Source of the DNA: Cynocephalus volans
Taxonomy: Eukaryota; Chordata; Mammalia; Dermoptera; Cynocephalidae
Reading direction: 5' to 3'
Length of the DNA stretch: 64,000 nucleotides
Assembly (NCBI RefSeq): GCF_027409185.1
Contig: NC_084469.1
Span: 101,619,835-101,683,834, forward strand
The translations under genes were made by a program, and so were the position numbers. Each line of letters starts with the position of its first letter. The stretch's first letter is position 1. Below are positions 11,210 through 23,267 of this stretch, in pieces. Under the pieces are notes generated by a model. It had not been told where the DNA came from. It saw only the letters and a list, made by a program, of their open reading frames with translations, and searched no databases.

Positions 11210-14200
11210 ATGCTAGGAATAAATCAACACCTTTCAATAACAACTCTTAATGTTAAAGGCTTAAATTCCCCAATTAAAAGACACGGACTGGCTGACTGGA
11301 TCAAAAAGCAGGACCCAACTATATGCTGCCTACAAGAGACCCACCTCACCCATAAAGATTCACACAGACTAAGAGTGAAAGGATGGAAAAAGATTTACCA
11401 TGCAAACAGAAAAGAAAAACGAGCTGGAGTGGCTATTCTTATATCTGACAAAATAGACTTTAAACTAAAAACCATAAAAAGAGACAATGAGGGACACTAC
11501 TTAATGATAAAAGGACTGATCCATCAAGAAGACATAACAATCATAAATATGTATGCACCCAATGTTGGAGCAGCCAGATTTATAAAACAAACTCTATTTG
11601 ACCTAAAGAAGGAAATAGACACTAATACCATAATAGCAGGGGACCTGAACACTCCACTGTCAATATTAGACAGATCATCTAGGCAAAGAATCAGTAGAGA
11701 AACACAAGATCTAAACAAGACTCTAGACCAATTGGAATTGGCAGATATCTACAGAACATTCCACCCAACAACCTCAGAATATTCATTCTTCTCATCAGCA
11801 CATGGATCATTCTCCAGGATAGATCACATATTAGGTCACAAATCAAGTCTCAATAAATTCAAAAAAATTGGAATTATCCCATGTATTTTCTCAGACCACA
11901 ATGGATTAAAACTAGAAATTAATAACAAACAAAACTCTGGAAACTATACAAACACATGGAAATTAAACAGCATTCTACTTAATGACATATGGGTCCAAGA
12001 AGAAATCAAGCAGGAAATCAAAAAGTTTATTGAAACTAATGAAAACAATGATACATCATACCAAAACCTGTGGGATACTGCAAAAGCAGTATTGAGGGGA
12101 AAATTTATTGCATTAAATGCTCACTTCAGAAGAATGGAAAGATGGCAAGTGAACAACCTAACACTTCACCTTAAAGAACTAGAAAAACAAGAACAATCCA
12201 ATCCTAAAGTTAGCAGACGGAAAGAAATCATTAAGATCAGAGCAGAACTGAATGAAATTGAAAACCAAAAAACAATTCAAAAGATCAACGAATCAAAAAG
12301 TTGGTTTTTTGAAAAGATAAATAAAATTGACAAACCATTAGCATGGCTAACAAAAAAAAGAAGAGAGAAGACTCAAATAACAAAAATTAGAAATGAAAAA
12401 GGCGATATTACAACTGATTCATCTGAAATACAAGGAATCATTCGAGACTACTATAAACAACTATACACCAACAAATTTGAAAATCTGGAGGAAATGGATA
12501 AATTTCTGGACACACACAAGCTCCCAAAACTGAACCGTGAAGACGTAGAAAATTTGAACAGACCAATAACAATAAAGGAGATTGAAGCTGTTATCAGAAG
12601 GCTCCCAACAAAGAAAAGCCCAGGACCAGATGGATTCACAGCAGAATTTTACCAAACATTCAAACAGGAATTGACACCGATTCTTTACAAACTATTCCAA
12701 AAGATTGAAACGGACGCAAATCTCCCAAACTCATTCTATGAAGCAAACATCATCCTGATACCAAAACCAGGTAAAGATATAACCAAAAAAGAAAACTACA
12801 GGCCGATATCCTTGATGAATATAGATGCAAAAATCCTCACTAAAATACTAGCAAACAGAATACAGCAACACATACGAAAAATTATTCATCACGATCAAGT
12901 GGGATTCATCCCAGGGATGCAAGGTTGGTTCAACATACGCAAATCAATAAATGTGATACACCATATTAATAAACTCAAACACAAGGACCATATGATCATC
13001 TCTATAGATGCTGAAAAAGCATTTGATAAAGTTCAGCACTCATTCATGACAAAGACCCTCTATAAGTTAGGTATAGAGGGAAAGTATCTCAACATAATTA
13101 AAGACATATATGCCAAACCCACTGCCAATATCATCCTGAATGGGGAAAAGCTGAAAGCTTTTCCTTTAAGAACAGGAACTAGACAAGGATGCCCACTCTC
13201 ACCACTCCTATTCAACATAGTGTTGGAAGTACTAGCCAGAGCAATCAGAGAAGAGAAGGAAATAAAGGGCATCCAGATTGGAAAAGATGAAGTCAAACTG
13301 TCCCTGTTTGCAGATGACATGATCCTATATATCGAACAGCCTAAAACCTCTACAAAAAAACTCTTGGAATTGATAAATGATTTCAGCACAGTAGCAGGAT
13401 ACAAAATCAACACACAAAAATCAGTAGCATTTCTTTTCTCCAATAGTGAACATGCAGAACGAGAAATCAAGAAAGCCTGCCCATTTACAATAGCCACCAA
13501 AAAAATAAAATACTTAGGAATTGAGTTAACCAAGGAGGTGAAAAATCTCTATAATGAGAACTACAAACCACTCCTGAGAGAAATTAGAGAGGATACAAGA
13601 AGATGGAAAGATATTCCATGCTCTTGGATTGGAAGAATCAACATAGTGAAAATGTCCATACTACCCAAAGTGATATACAAATTCAATGCAATCCCCATCA
13701 AAATTCCAAAGACATTTTTCTCAGAAATGGAAAAAACTATTCAGACATGTATATGGAACAATAAAAGACCACGAATAGCCAAAGCAATGCTCAGCAAAAA
13801 AAATAAAGCTGGAGGCATAACACTACCTGACTTTAAGCTATACTACAAAGCTATAATAACCAAAACAGTATGGTACTGGCATAAAAACAGACATACTGAC
13901 CAATGGAATAGAATAGAGAATCCAGAAGTCAACCCACACACTTACTGCCATCTGATCTTTGACAAAGGCACCAAGCCTATTCACTGGGGAAGGGACTGCC
14001 TCTTCAGCAAGTGGTGCTGTGATAACTGGATATCGATATGCAGGAGAATGAAACTAGATCCATACCTCTCACCGTATACTAAAATCAACTCAAAATGGAT
14101 TAAGGATTTAAATATACACCCTGAGACAATAAAACTTCTTAAAGAAAACATAGGAGAAACACTTCAGGAAATAGGACTGGGCACAGACTTCATGAATACG

Positions 14201-14947
14201 ACCCCCAAAGCACGGGCAACCAAAGAAAAAATAAACAAATGGGATTATATCAAACTAAAAAGCTTCTGCACAGCAAAAGAAACAATTAACAGAGTTAAAA
14301 GACAACCAACAGAGTGGGAGAAAATATTTGCAAAATATATATCTGACAAAGGATTAATATCCAGAATATATAAGGAACTCAAACAACTGTACAAGAAGAA
14401 AACAAGCAACCCAATTAAAAAATGGGCAAAAGAGCTAAGTAGGCATTTCTCTAAGGAAGATATACAAATGGCCAACAGACATATGAAAAAATGCTCAACA
14501 TCACTCAGCATCCGGGAAATGCAAATCAAAACCACATTGAGATACCATCTAACCCCAGTTAGGATGGCTAAAATCCAAAAGACTATGAACGATAAATGCT
14601 GGCGAGGCTGCGGAGAAAAAGGAACTCTCATACATTGTTGGTGGGACTGCAAAATGGTGCAGCCTCTATGGAAAATGGTATGGAGGTTCCTCAAACAATT
14701 GCAGATAGATCTACCATACGACCCAGCTATCCCACTGTTGGGTATATACCCAGAGGAATGGAAATCATCAAGTCGAAGGTATACCTGTTTCCCAATGTTT
14801 ATCGCAGCACTCTTTACAATAGCCAAGAGTTGGAACCAGCCCAAATGCCCATCATTGCTTATTTTGGGCCGAGCCAGTGGCGCACTCGGGAGAGTGCGGC
14901 GTTGGGAGCGCAGCGACGCTCCCGCCGCAGGTTCGGATCCTATATAG
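11210..14947 (+). CDS. L1 ORF2 protein, catalytically complete, C-terminus replaced by SINE-encoded tail
   Basis: Endonuclease and reverse transcriptase of LINE-1. The N-terminal APE-type endonuclease shows N14, E43 (LQETHL), the GDLNTP loop, RIDH and SDHNG near residue 229. The RT domain shows IDAEKAF with D600, [10 protein letters not shown] from residue 656, and FADD at 700-703 with both catalytic aspartates. The C-terminal cysteine cluster begins at C1130 ([18 protein letters not shown]). The frame is open for 1245 codons. L1 similarity ends at about residue 1216, and the last 29 residues are translated from foreign DNA and the SINE, ending at a TAG in the SINE body. The normal C-terminal 50 or so residues are lost. 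Activity is uncertain. Known biology only says that the 3'UTR and poly-A needed for cis mobilisation are missing here. Confidence 0.92.
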   Translation: MLGINQHLSITTLNVKGLNSPIKRHGLADWIKKQDPTICCLQETHLTHKDSHRLRVKGWKKIYHANRKEKRAGVAILISDKIDFKLKTIKRDNEGHYLMIKGLIHQEDITIINMYAPNVGAARFIKQTLFDLKKEIDTNTIIAGDLNTPLSILDRSSRQRISRETQDLNKTLDQLELADIYRTFHPTTSEYSFFSSAHGSFSRIDHILGHKSSLNKFKKIGIIPCIFSDHNGLKLEINNKQNSGNYTNTWKLNSILLNDIWVQEEIKQEIKKFIETNENNDTSYQNLWDTAKAVLRGKFIALNAHFRRMERWQVNNLTLHLKELEKQEQSNPKVSRRKEIIKIRAELNEIENQKTIQKINESKSWFFEKINKIDKPLAWLTKKRREKTQITKIRNEKGDITTDSSEIQGIIRDYYKQLYTNKFENLEEMDKFLDTHKLPKLNREDVENLNRPITIKEIEAVIRRLPTKKSPGPDGFTAEFYQTFKQELTPILYKLFQKIETDANLPNSFYEANIILIPKPGKDITKKENYRPISLMNIDAKILTKILANRIQQHIRKIIHHDQVGFIPGMQGWFNIRKSINVIHHINKLKHKDHMIISIDAEKAFDKVQHSFMTKTLYKLGIEGKYLNIIKDIYAKPTANIILNGEKLKAFPLRTGTRQGCPLSPLLFNIVLEVLARAIREEKEIKGIQIGKDEVKLSLFADDMILYIEQPKTSTKKLLELINDFSTVAGYKINTQKSVAFLFSNSEHAEREIKKACPFTIATKKIKYLGIELTKEVKNLYNENYKPLLREIREDTRRWKDIPCSWIGRINIVKMSILPKVIYKFNAIPIKIPKTFFSEMEKTIQTCIWNNKRPRIAKAMLSKKNKAGGITLPDFKLYYKAIITKTVWYWHKNRHTDQWNRIENPEVNPHTYCHLIFDKGTKPIHWGRDCLFSKWCCDNWISICRRMKLDPYLSPYTKINSKWIKDLNIHPETIKLLKENIGETLQEIGLGTDFMNTTPKARATKEKINKWDYIKLKSFCTAKETINRVKRQPTEWEKIFAKYISDKGLISRIYKELKQLYKKKTSNPIKKWAKELSRHFSKEDIQMANRHMKKCSTSLSIREMQIKTTLRYHLTPVRMAKIQKTMNDKCWRGCGEKGTLIHCWWDCKMVQPLWKMVWRFLKQLQIDLPYDPAIPLLGIYPEEWKSSSRRYTCFPMFIAALFTIAKSWNQPKCPSLLILGRASGALGRVRRWERSDAPAAGSDPI

Positions 14948-15015
14948 GACAGGCTGGTGCACTCACTGGCTGAGTGCCGGTCACGAAAAAGACAAAAAAA
15001 AAAAAAAAAAAAAAA
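14866..15015 (+). mobile_element. tRNA-derived SINE with perfect target-site duplication
   Basis: The body of about 120 bases starts 'gggccgagccagtggcgcac' (A-box-like TGGCGCACTCGG). It has a clear B box 'ggttcggatcc' at 14930-14940, a tRNA-unrelated tail, and an A-rich end at about 14985-15015. It is flanked by an identical 13-base duplication 'cattgcttatttt' at 14853-14865 and 15016-15028. From memory it resembles the tRNA-derived SINEs of colugos. It is a mobile element and not a tRNA gene: there is no cloverleaf-complete mature tRNA. Confidence 0.9.
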
Positions 15016-15028
15016 CATTGCTTATTTT

Positions 15029-15190
15029 TATATGAGAGATAACATTCAATTGAACATGGAAGCTGTAAGAAATAACAATTAGTGAACATGCAGAGAATTG
15101 TTGCCAAAAACCATCCAAAGAAATATGTAAAATGTAAAAAAAAGGTAGGAGACGAGTATTATAAAGTAAGAAACAAATGTATCATTATTT
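15029..15190. other. Unassigned AT-rich sequence
   Basis: Follows the SINE target duplication. It shows no similarity to the missing 3' end of L1-2, so the L1-2 break is a true deletion or junction and not merely a SINE interruption. Nothing else recognised. Confidence 0.6.
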
Positions 15191-15632
15191 GGTTGTATAT
15201 ACCAGATAATGGAATACTACTCAGCCATAAAAAAGAATGACATTATGCCATTCACAGCAACATGGATGAGCTTAGAGAAAATTATGTTAAGCGAAATAAG
15301 CCAGGCATGGAAAGAGAAATATCATATGTCCTCCATCATAAGCGGAGCTAGAAAAAGATAGAGAGAGAGAAAGAGAACAGATAAAAAGAAATAAACAACA
15401 ATTGCAATAATACCTTGAACCTTTGAAAAGAGAGAACAGAACTGAGGTTATTAGTGGTGGGGAAAAGGGAGGAAGAGGGGAGTTATTGAGAAATTAGTGA
15501 AGTGTCACAAAGATTGATAACAGTTTGCAAACATGTGTATACTAATTACCCTGATTTGATCTCCACATATTGTACACAGGTATTGATATTCAAATTTGTA
15601 CACCACAAATATGTATAACTAATTGTCAAAGA
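15191..15632 (+). mobile_element. Older L1 3' end
   Basis: ORF2 C-terminal wording ('ggaatactactcagccataa', 'caacatggatgagctta') passes into a 3'UTR with purine-rich runs and ends 'tatgtataactaattgtc'. It is diverged from the young copies and 5'-truncated. Confidence 0.85.
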
Positions 15633-18610
15633 ATAACATTCCTACAGAAACTGAAGGCATGCCTCCCCAGAAACGTACCCACAAACCAGATTAAAGCAAT
15701 AATCTATTATTTCAATGCACTCTCAGGATGGAGGGGGTCAGCGTGCACACTTTACACTGACCACTGCTTGCAACCCTACATTCTTTGGTGATGTACCCCT
15801 GCAATTCTTGCAGCCACAGGGAGGTAGTCGAGGACTCCCATATCTCTCTTGGGCACAGACACATGCCTGCAGCACCAGTGAGCCTTCCCAGGGTTGCCTG
15901 CCCCAGCAAGGGACTTGAGAGGGATCCAGCATCTCTTTGGGGGACACAACAGTCCACCAACGGCCCCACCAACCTCTCATGCAGCATTCCACCTTAGCTG
16001 AGGAGATCCAAGTGTCCCACTAATGCTCTTAGAGACACCAGGTTCTGTTCACAAACCCAGCAGCCTAACCCACAGTGAGCACTCTGGCTGAATATCTTCA
16101 GAAAGCCCCAGCATCCCTCTTGAGGTTGAACGGTCTCACATAAAACTTTTAACACCTCACCAAGAGTGCCCTACTTCCACAGTGGTGCTGTCGACCATTC
16201 CAGTGTCCCTCCTGACAGTACAGGGGCTCACATACCATTCCAAGAACCCCACTCAGTGTCACCTGTCTCAACAACAAAGCTACAGAGTACCCCAAGGTCT
16301 CCCTTGAGGGATAGGGCTCTGCCTGGAGCCCAAGTGACACCACTGAAGCACCCACTCTAGCTGAGGAGCTACTGAGCACCCCAGTACCTCCTTCAAGGTA
16401 GTCCTAATTCCAACCCACAGCAACCCCAGCCAGGATCATCCATGCAAACTGAAGACATTCAAATCACTAAATCACTTCAATGAATCTATCAGGGTCATGG
16501 GATACTAGCTAGGGAGCCAGCCAGTCTGCTCAGGCTCACCCACATCAGCCAAGGAGTGACAAGTTATCCAGGTGCATCCTCAAGAGTTTGAAATCTCACC
16601 CATGACCTTAATGAACCAGTGTCACACATTTCTGCAGGGAACCACTAAGTGTCCCAGTGCCTAGGCCATGGAGGCACTCAAAGATAACTCTGACATTGGA
16701 TACAGCTGAAGTAACCAGAAAGCAATAATCACCAACATGGATACATGAGAAAAAACAAAACCCAGTTGTAGAGCAGATATGCAAATAAGAAAGAGAAAGA
16801 AACTATATCTTACCACTTCAGAAAACCAACAAACACTGAAGACGAATAATAAAAAGGACAGAAATGAACAAAAGATGTTTAAAACAACATTCAAAAATCA
16901 CTAAAGTGCCAGGAGTAAGACAATACCTTTCAATAATAACTCTAAATGTGAATATATTGAATTCCCCACTCAAAAGACATAGACTCACTGAATGGATTAA
17001 AAAACTAGACTCAGCAATATGCTGCCTACGAAAAACTCACTTCAACTGCAAAGATACACAGACTAATAGTGAAGGGATAGAAAAATATTTACCATGCAAA
17101 TGGAAACCCAAAACGAGAAGGGGTAGCTATTCTTATATTGAATAAAAGAAACATTAAGCCAAAAACTATTTTTAAAAATACAAAGAAGGTCATTATATAA
17201 TGATGAAAGGATCTGTCTAGCAAGAGGGTACAGCAATTATCAATATATGCAATCCCAACATCAGAGCACGCAGAAATATAAAGCAAACACTATGAGACAT
17301 AAAGAGTTTCAGTTTTGCAAGATGAAGAGTTCAGGAGATTGGTGGCAAAACAAATGTGAACGTATGTAACATCACTGAACTAACCGTAGCAGAAAATGTA
17401 GGGCAGACACTCCAGGATGCAGGACTGTACAAAGTCTTTATGAATAAGACACCAAAAGCACAGAAACCAAAGAAAAAATAAGAAAATGGGATTATATCAA
17501 ACTAAAATCTTCTGCACAGCAAAGGAAACAATCAAAAGAGTGAAAAGACAACCTACACAATGGGAAAAAAATATTTGCAAACTAGGCATCCAACAAGGGA
17601 TTAATATTCATAATAAAAGAGCTCAAACAACTTTACAGTAAAAAATAAAATAAAATAATCCAAGTAAAAAATGGATAAAAGAGCTGAATAGAGATTTCTT
17701 AAAGAAGGACATACAAATGGCCAACAGGTATATGAAAAAATGCTCAACATCACTAATCACCAGGGAAATGCAAAAAAAAAACAAACAAAAAACCCACACC
17801 AATTTCAGATATCATCTCATCTCAGTTAGACTGGCTATTATCAAACAAACTGAGAATAACAAATGCTGGTGAGGATGTGGAGAAAGGGAAACCCTTCTGC
17901 ACTGTTTGAGGGACTATAAATTAGTACAGCCATTATGGAGAACAATATGGAGGTTCCTCAAACAACTACAGGCAGAACTACCTACCATATGATCCAGCAA
18001 TTCTGCTACTGGGTATATATACTTAAGATTGGAAATCATCACGACAAGGGGATACCTGCCCTCCCAGGTTTATTGCAGCTCTATTTGCAATAGCTAGCCT
18101 ACGGAACCAACCTAAATGTTCATTGACAGATGACTAGATAGGGAAAATGTGGTATATATACACAATGGAATACTACATGGCCATAAAGAATGAAATTCTG
18201 CCATTAGCAGCAAGATGGATGAGCCTGGAGAAACTTTTGCTAAGTGAAAAAACCCAGGTGTAGAAAGAGAAATACCACATGTTCTCACTCATAAGTGGGA
18301 ACTGAATCCATAAATAAACAAATAAACAATAGAGACAGAGAGAGAGAAAGAAAGACAAAACAATCACAATAACACATTGAACTTTTAGAAGGAGAGAAAA
18401 GAGCTGTGATTGCTACAGGTGGAAAAGGGGAGGGAGAGAGGGATGGGAGGTAACAAGAAATTCATTAATGGACACAACGGATGATTATGTATTGTAATGA
18501 TGAATAAGCTAACTATCCTGATTTGACCGCCACACATTGTACACAACTGTTGAAAGTCAACTTTGTACCCCACATATATTTATAATAAATTGTCTTTTTT
18601 TAAAAAAAAC
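15633..18610 (+). mobile_element. Older L1 with large internal deletion
   Basis: About 15700-16860 reads as a degenerate L1 5' region with recurring 'agtgtccc' and 'ctgaggag' phrases, which I assign by position and style. ORF2 begins near 16900 ('ccaggagtaagacaataccttt') and shows a damaged endonuclease start to about 17290. From about 17330 the sequence jumps to the ORF2 C-terminal third and then the 3'UTR, ending near 18600. ORF1, most of the endonuclease and the whole RT core are missing. Many stops and frameshifts. Confidence 0.8.
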
Positions 18611-18689
18611 TTACATAAAACCTAATAATGCACCATTCCTAGTTCAGAATTTTGTTTAAATCACTTGAATAAAGCATGTGAAAAATGTA

Positions 18690-18975
18690 AAATAAAAAAA
18701 AAAAAGAAAGAAAGAAAGAAAGAAAGAAAAGAATTTGAAAATATTATGCTAAGTGAAATAAGCCAGAAACAAAAGGACAAATATTTTACAATTCCACTTA
18801 CGAGGTACGTAGAATATGCAATTTTATTGAGACAGTGAATAGAATAGAAGTTTGGGAAACGGGATTGTGAAGTTATTGTTTAATGGATATGAAGTTTCTG
18901 TTTCAAATAATGAGAAAGTTCTAGAGGACGATGGTGTTAATAGCTACACAACATTGCAAATGTAGATTTTAGATT
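18690..18975 (+). repeat. (GAAA)n run followed by an old L1 3' end
   Basis: A-rich (GAAA) repeats at about 18690-18730 precede 'attatgctaagtgaaataag' and 'tattgtttaatggatatgaa'. This is typical of the 3' ends of ancient mammalian L1 subfamilies. Confidence 0.65.
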
Positions 18976-19019
18976 TTTTTTTTTTAGATCTTCCAAGTTT
19001 TCAAATGGGAAATTTTTCA

Positions 19020-19150
19020 AAAATACGAATTCCCAGATCCAAACCCGGACCTACTGAGACAGACATTTCGGGGTGGGATTCAGCAATCTGTGTTTAAACA
19101 AGTCTTTAAAGTCATCCTGGTGCATGCTAAATTCTGAAAACCACTACCAT
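19020..19150. repeat. MER5A-like hAT MITE fragment
   Basis: 'aattcccagatccaaacccg', 'ctactgagacagacatttcg' and 'ctgaaaaccactaccatag' follow the order of the MER5A/B nonautonomous hAT family. Diverged. Confidence 0.6.
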
Positions 19151-19985
19151 AGTGAATCCTGGGACATTCTGCAATTCAGCCACCCACCTGCTGAGGAAAA
19201 CACACTAGAAAGTGCTGACACTTGCCCCCAAGAAGAGATCCAAGAAAGACTACAGCGATTTCTTCCTGAAGTAAAAAAGACCCAGGAAAGAGGAATCAGA
19301 GTTGGCCTCACTCTTGGACTCCCAGGGATAAAGAACAGGCAGGTCAGAGACCCCTTCCTGTGCAATCCCTGCCCTGGAGACAAACTCATCAGGGAATGAA
19401 CAAACCCTTGGTCAATTTCTCTAACAAGTCAGTGGGGATTCAGCCCCCTGGGCCATAAAATATATAACATGTCAACTTGTAGCCACCAAGGCTTCCGTGC
19501 CCCAGGTCTAAGACACTCATGCCTCCTACAGCAGAAATCAGCCAAGCCCCATACCACAGGCCAGGCTCTGTCTCCCTGCTCTTTGGGGGGGGGTCAACAT
19601 TCCTCCTCGTCCACCCTCTATGAGAGAACAAGAATTGGAGGAGTTGGTTCCTGTGGTGGGTGCACATTGCCAAGCCTGCACAGCCAAGTAGGTGTTGCGG
19701 GAAATAGAGGAAAGAGGTAGTTGAGGGAAAAGGGCGTTGACTATTGTTAAGCATATGGCAGGGAAACTTATGATGTCTACAGAGAAGGAGCTCTTGAGGC
19801 TAATTGCTTGGAAGGGAGAATGCCTAGACCACTTGCTTAAAATTGTTACTGTATAGTGAGTTTTGTCTTTAGCTGTACATTGCTTGGGTGGATAGCTGAT
19901 GGAGACTATGGGAACAGCTACTCTTTGTGGGACCCCAGGGCACACTTTGACACCATAGCATTGCCCTGGACTACACTGTGACACA
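19151..19985. other. Unique-looking sequence, no gene recognised
   Basis: Contains short open frames on both strands (for example 19073-19399), but none has a recognisable domain, and I see no splice-linked exon or RNA gene. Confidence 0.5.
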
Positions 19986-19989
19986 GTGT

Positions 19990-20173
19990 AGAGTTTGTAT
20001 GTGTTGTCCCCCCAAAACTCATGTGGAAATCTGATCCCCAATGTGACAGTGTTGGGAGCTGTTTAGGTCTTGGGATCAGATCCCTCATGAATGGATTAAT
20101 GCTCTCCTGAGGGGTGGGGGTAGTGAGTGAGTTTGTGCTCTGTTAGTTCCTGCAAGAGCTGGTTGTTCCTGCA

Positions 20174-20255
<82 letters not shown>

Positions 20256-20432
20256 ACCATATGATCCGCTTCTACCTGCCGGCTGCTGCCACTTTCCACC
20301 GTGAGTAGAAGAAGCCTGAGCCCTGCACCAGATGCAGCTGCCCCAGAATCGTGAGCCAAATATACCTCTTTTCTTTATACATTACCCAGTTTCAGGTATT
20401 CTGTTACAGCAGCACAAAAACAGACTAAAACA
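19990..20432 (+). mobile_element. MaLR-like solo LTR containing a long (CT)n tract
   Basis: The order of phrases matches the THE1/MST/MLT1-type LTR plan: 'ccccaaaactcatgtggaaa', 'ccctcatgaatggattaatg', a CT-rich centre, 'ccagaatcgtgagccaaata', then 'tttctttatacattacccag' and 'aaacagactaaaaca' at the end. No internal retroviral region is attached. A diverged second piece lies at 33357-33470. Confidence 0.7.
20177..20252 (+). repeat. (CT)n microsatellite, about 76 bases
   Basis: 38 near-perfect CT repeats inside the LTR at 19990-20432. The other LTR piece lacks it. Confidence 0.97.
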
Positions 20433-21079
20433 CAATTATAAATCTGAGTTCTGCAAACAGATGCCCCAAGGTGCTAACAGAGCTATCAGTCCTTAACGGT
20501 GAAATCTTGATGTCTTCTAGTACTTTTCTCCTCTTAATATGAACCAAGAACTCCAGAGCCTCTGTTTGCTCTCAGCCTAGACCAACCCTTTCTGAATCCT
20601 CTGACATCCTCACTTTCCTGGGAATGTATTTCTTACCTTTCCCCCTCCTTCTTCACTCATATCCATGGTTCTTATTAGGCACCTTCAAGAGAGAAGAGTC
20701 TGTGTTCCCTGGTATCGTGGACTGTGGTGTATAAAGACTGGGGTGGGGTGGGTGAGAGAGGGAAAGTGAAGGACACAGGCAAGTCCAACATCCAGTCCCC
20801 TCTTCACATCCTATCCTTTTGCTCCAGGAACATTAGAGAAGGATCAAAGCCCACATGTCTCCATTGCTCTCTTTGATTTCATCTGGGTGTCACGTCTCAT
20901 CCATAAGCTGAGACCATTAGCAAGACATCATCATCCCTTCATCATTCTGCTCATTGTTTCCCTTCTGTAAAAGAATTCTGGAGTTGGTTCCTTCAGCTCT
21001 AATGATGTGAGGATTCCCCATGCATATTCTCTTGCCCTTAGTTAACCTGCCTGAAATTCATATTTCACTCCAGGCGCAA
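20433..21079. other. Intergenic sequence, nothing recognised
   Basis: No coding region, RNA gene or named repeat identified. Confidence 0.5.
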
Positions 21080-21645
21080 AGGAAAATTGAGATTCAGATC
21101 ATGTTACTCCTTTCACTGCAGTCCCTGCACCACACCGTCCTCTATGTATCATTCTTCTCAGATTCCCAGAGTTGTGGTCCCTGCCCACCTGTCCAACATC
21201 ATTCCTCACTGTTCTCATTTACCACTTTGTGCTCCAGCAGCAGCAGAACTAACAGCACGCTGCTCCCTGCTGCTTTCTCTCCTTCTGGGCCTTTTCCCTT
21301 ACTTATGTCTCTACCAGAAAAGCCCCTACTCAGCCCTCAACCTGGATCACTCCTTGCCCAAGTATCCCTTCCTCCAGGAATCCTTCCCTGACTCCATCAC
21401 TGCAGGCTGGATTTAGGGCTCCTGTCTGTATTCCACTCTGCAAATCACCTTTATCTCAGCATTTGATTCTCTGTATCACAATGACCTGTTTCTGCATCAG
21501 TCTCTACCTCTGTGAGGTGGAACTATGAGAACAAAGACCACACCATTAATCTCTCTATCCCCAACAACTAACACTTAGCCTGGTCCAAAGAAGCCCTTTT
21601 GCAAGGAATATTTTAGTAAGTGACAGAAAGCCTAATTTAATTCTT
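21080..21645 (+). repeat. LINE-2 (L2) 3' fragment
   Basis: Word order typical of L2: 'atcctccaggaatccttccctgac'-style text in CT-rich context, 'cctctgtgaggtggaac', then 'cttagcctggtccaaagaag' in place of the usual 'gtgcctggcacatagtagg'. The overlapping frames of 109-123 codons are not genes. Confidence 0.6.
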
Positions 21646-23249
21646 CTCCTTTCTGGCATGGTTTAACAAAACTTCCCACTATCACTAGACACTAGAAACA
21701 GAATAGAACATACTTATTTGGTGAATGGAAAAAGCAGCCAGTATAAATGACTAACGTCTGCAGCCTCTCTATCTCTAATGTTTAATCCCTGCTCCTAGGG
21801 TACAGGGTTTCTAATGTGTGGGTAACTTCTTGAGATGAATATTGTTATCCATAACATCATGATCCATTTCAATCATAATTTGATGGCTGCTGCAATGCCA
21901 GGTGGGACTTTAGGAAAGACATAATCATTGCAGTGGATTTGAATTCCAGAGGCCTCCGAACAAAGCCTGCAGCAGCCAGACCCACTGTTTGTCTGTCAGA
22001 ACAAAGTCGATTCTCACTGGTTCCTCTCTCTCATGTCCATTATTTATCACCAAGTTTATTTCATTTTCTAAATCTTTTTATTTGGCTTGAAGAAGTGATA
22101 TTTGACTATCCTAGAAATAAAGCCATCTTTCCAATGAAACACCTATCTATTTTCTTCAAATGCACTTACCACCTAGAACCTGAATGTTCACAAGGGTTAT
22201 ATATCTCCATATTAGGGAAAGTAATACACAGCTGAGAACATATTCTAGCTTCAGAGGCTGGCCCCTTCTTTCAAAAGTCCTCAAATCAGGAAAATTCATA
22301 AACAGATTTTGAGTACTGTCCTCTATAGTGCTTATTAAATACTGTGGAAGAAAGAAGGCACACCGGGATGTTTGCCTACAATACTAAAAGGATGAGGGTC
22401 AGACATGAAGTGATGCTCAGAATAGCACTGGGAAGAAGGGGAGGGGACATTTGCCCGGCACCCACCTACCCTCTGGCTCTTTCCTCTCTATGTCCTGTGG
22501 GTCCTGTAACCAAAAGTCCACTTGCCTTTTCTACTCTCTTCAGGAAAGTGGAATGTCAGCTGTTTGAGGAGACACCACAAAGGAGGGAGGCCTTCCTCAT
22601 TCATTGATGGAGACTGTTCAGCAGTTTCACGTGCGAGTAAAAGGAGAGAATATAATTGAGTGACTTCCAAGAAGGGAGTTTTGAATGACTGTCCTCATTT
22701 ATAATCCCAGCAAAACAACCATTGTGACCACTAACCCTTTGTGAAATTTCTTGTAAACATGTGATTTCCCTATTTACTCTTTTGGTTACCTTCTGTTTAC
22801 AAGACAATTAAGACTGAAATTCAAGGACGGGGATGTAGGTGTTTCACACAAAGGCTGTGGAGAAGCAGTTGCTGAGGCTTCTAAAGGAAGGATTCCTGGT
22901 GAAGGATTAGGTAGAAAGAAGAGCGAGAGAAAACAGGGTAAATTGTTGGGATATGGGAGAGATCAACTTTGGCAATGAACATCCTGCCTAGGCTGGAGAG
23001 GATGCCAGGCCATTTATCGTGTGAAAACATAATATTCTAAGCCACAGATAAAAGAAAAGCATGAGTATCTGAGAGGCCAGTAGACAAGGGTTGGTCAACC
23101 TACTAAAATGCTGCATATAACAAATGACAGAATGTAGCATTTCTAAGATTTTTTGTGCTAACCCTTTTATGCCCAAATCTTTAACTCAAGGAAAAAAACA
23201 CAGAGACGTTAGAATCTGTCCAGTGTCTATTTCACATTCTTCATCTTCT
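21646..23249. other. Upstream region of the first OR gene
   Basis: No repeat recognised with confidence and no coding sequence. Any noncoding 5' exon and promoter of the receptor at 23268 could lie here. I cannot identify them from sequence alone. This flank does not match those of the other OR copies. Confidence 0.45.
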
Positions 23250-23252
23250 AGC
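23236..23252 (+). promoter_or_regulatory. Candidate 3' splice site before OR coding exon
   Basis: Pyrimidine-rich 'cattcttcatcttctag' ends 15 bases before the ATG at 23268. OR genes commonly have a noncoding 5' exon spliced just upstream of an intronless coding exon. Confidence 0.5.
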
Positions 23253-23267
23253 TGACTTGTCAGAGAA

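Larger units (their letters stand above)
8533..14857 (+). mobile_element. Young LINE-1, nearly complete but 3'-deleted (L1-2)
   Basis: Order: 5'UTR 8533-10041, ORF1 10042-11022, inter-ORF spacer, ORF2 from 11210. The start is a YY1-type 'caagatggcg' box. Similarity to the other young L1 (52297-59085) stops abruptly at 'cccatcattg' (14857). The last 50 or so codons of ORF2, the 3'UTR with its (CA)n and G-rich tracts, and the poly-A are absent. Non-L1 DNA follows after a later SINE insertion. It is the best-preserved L1 here: both reading frames are open over all recognisable domains. Loss of the 3' end should still prevent normal retrotransposition. Confidence 0.95.

Noticed and set aside
13060-13533. 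157-codon minus-strand frame
   Set aside because: Antisense shadow of the L1 ORF2 RT domain; similar shadows occur in every L1 copy.
14866-14985. Possible tRNA gene
   Set aside because: A and B boxes belong to a SINE with A tail and TSD; no complete mature tRNA fold or terminator.
20096-20359. Minus-strand open frame with a long Arg-Glu repeat
   Set aside because: It is only the translation of the (CT)n microsatellite in an LTR.
21020-21416. Overlapping 109- and 123-codon frames
   Set aside because: CT-rich L2 sequence; two overlapping frames are equally open and neither has a domain.
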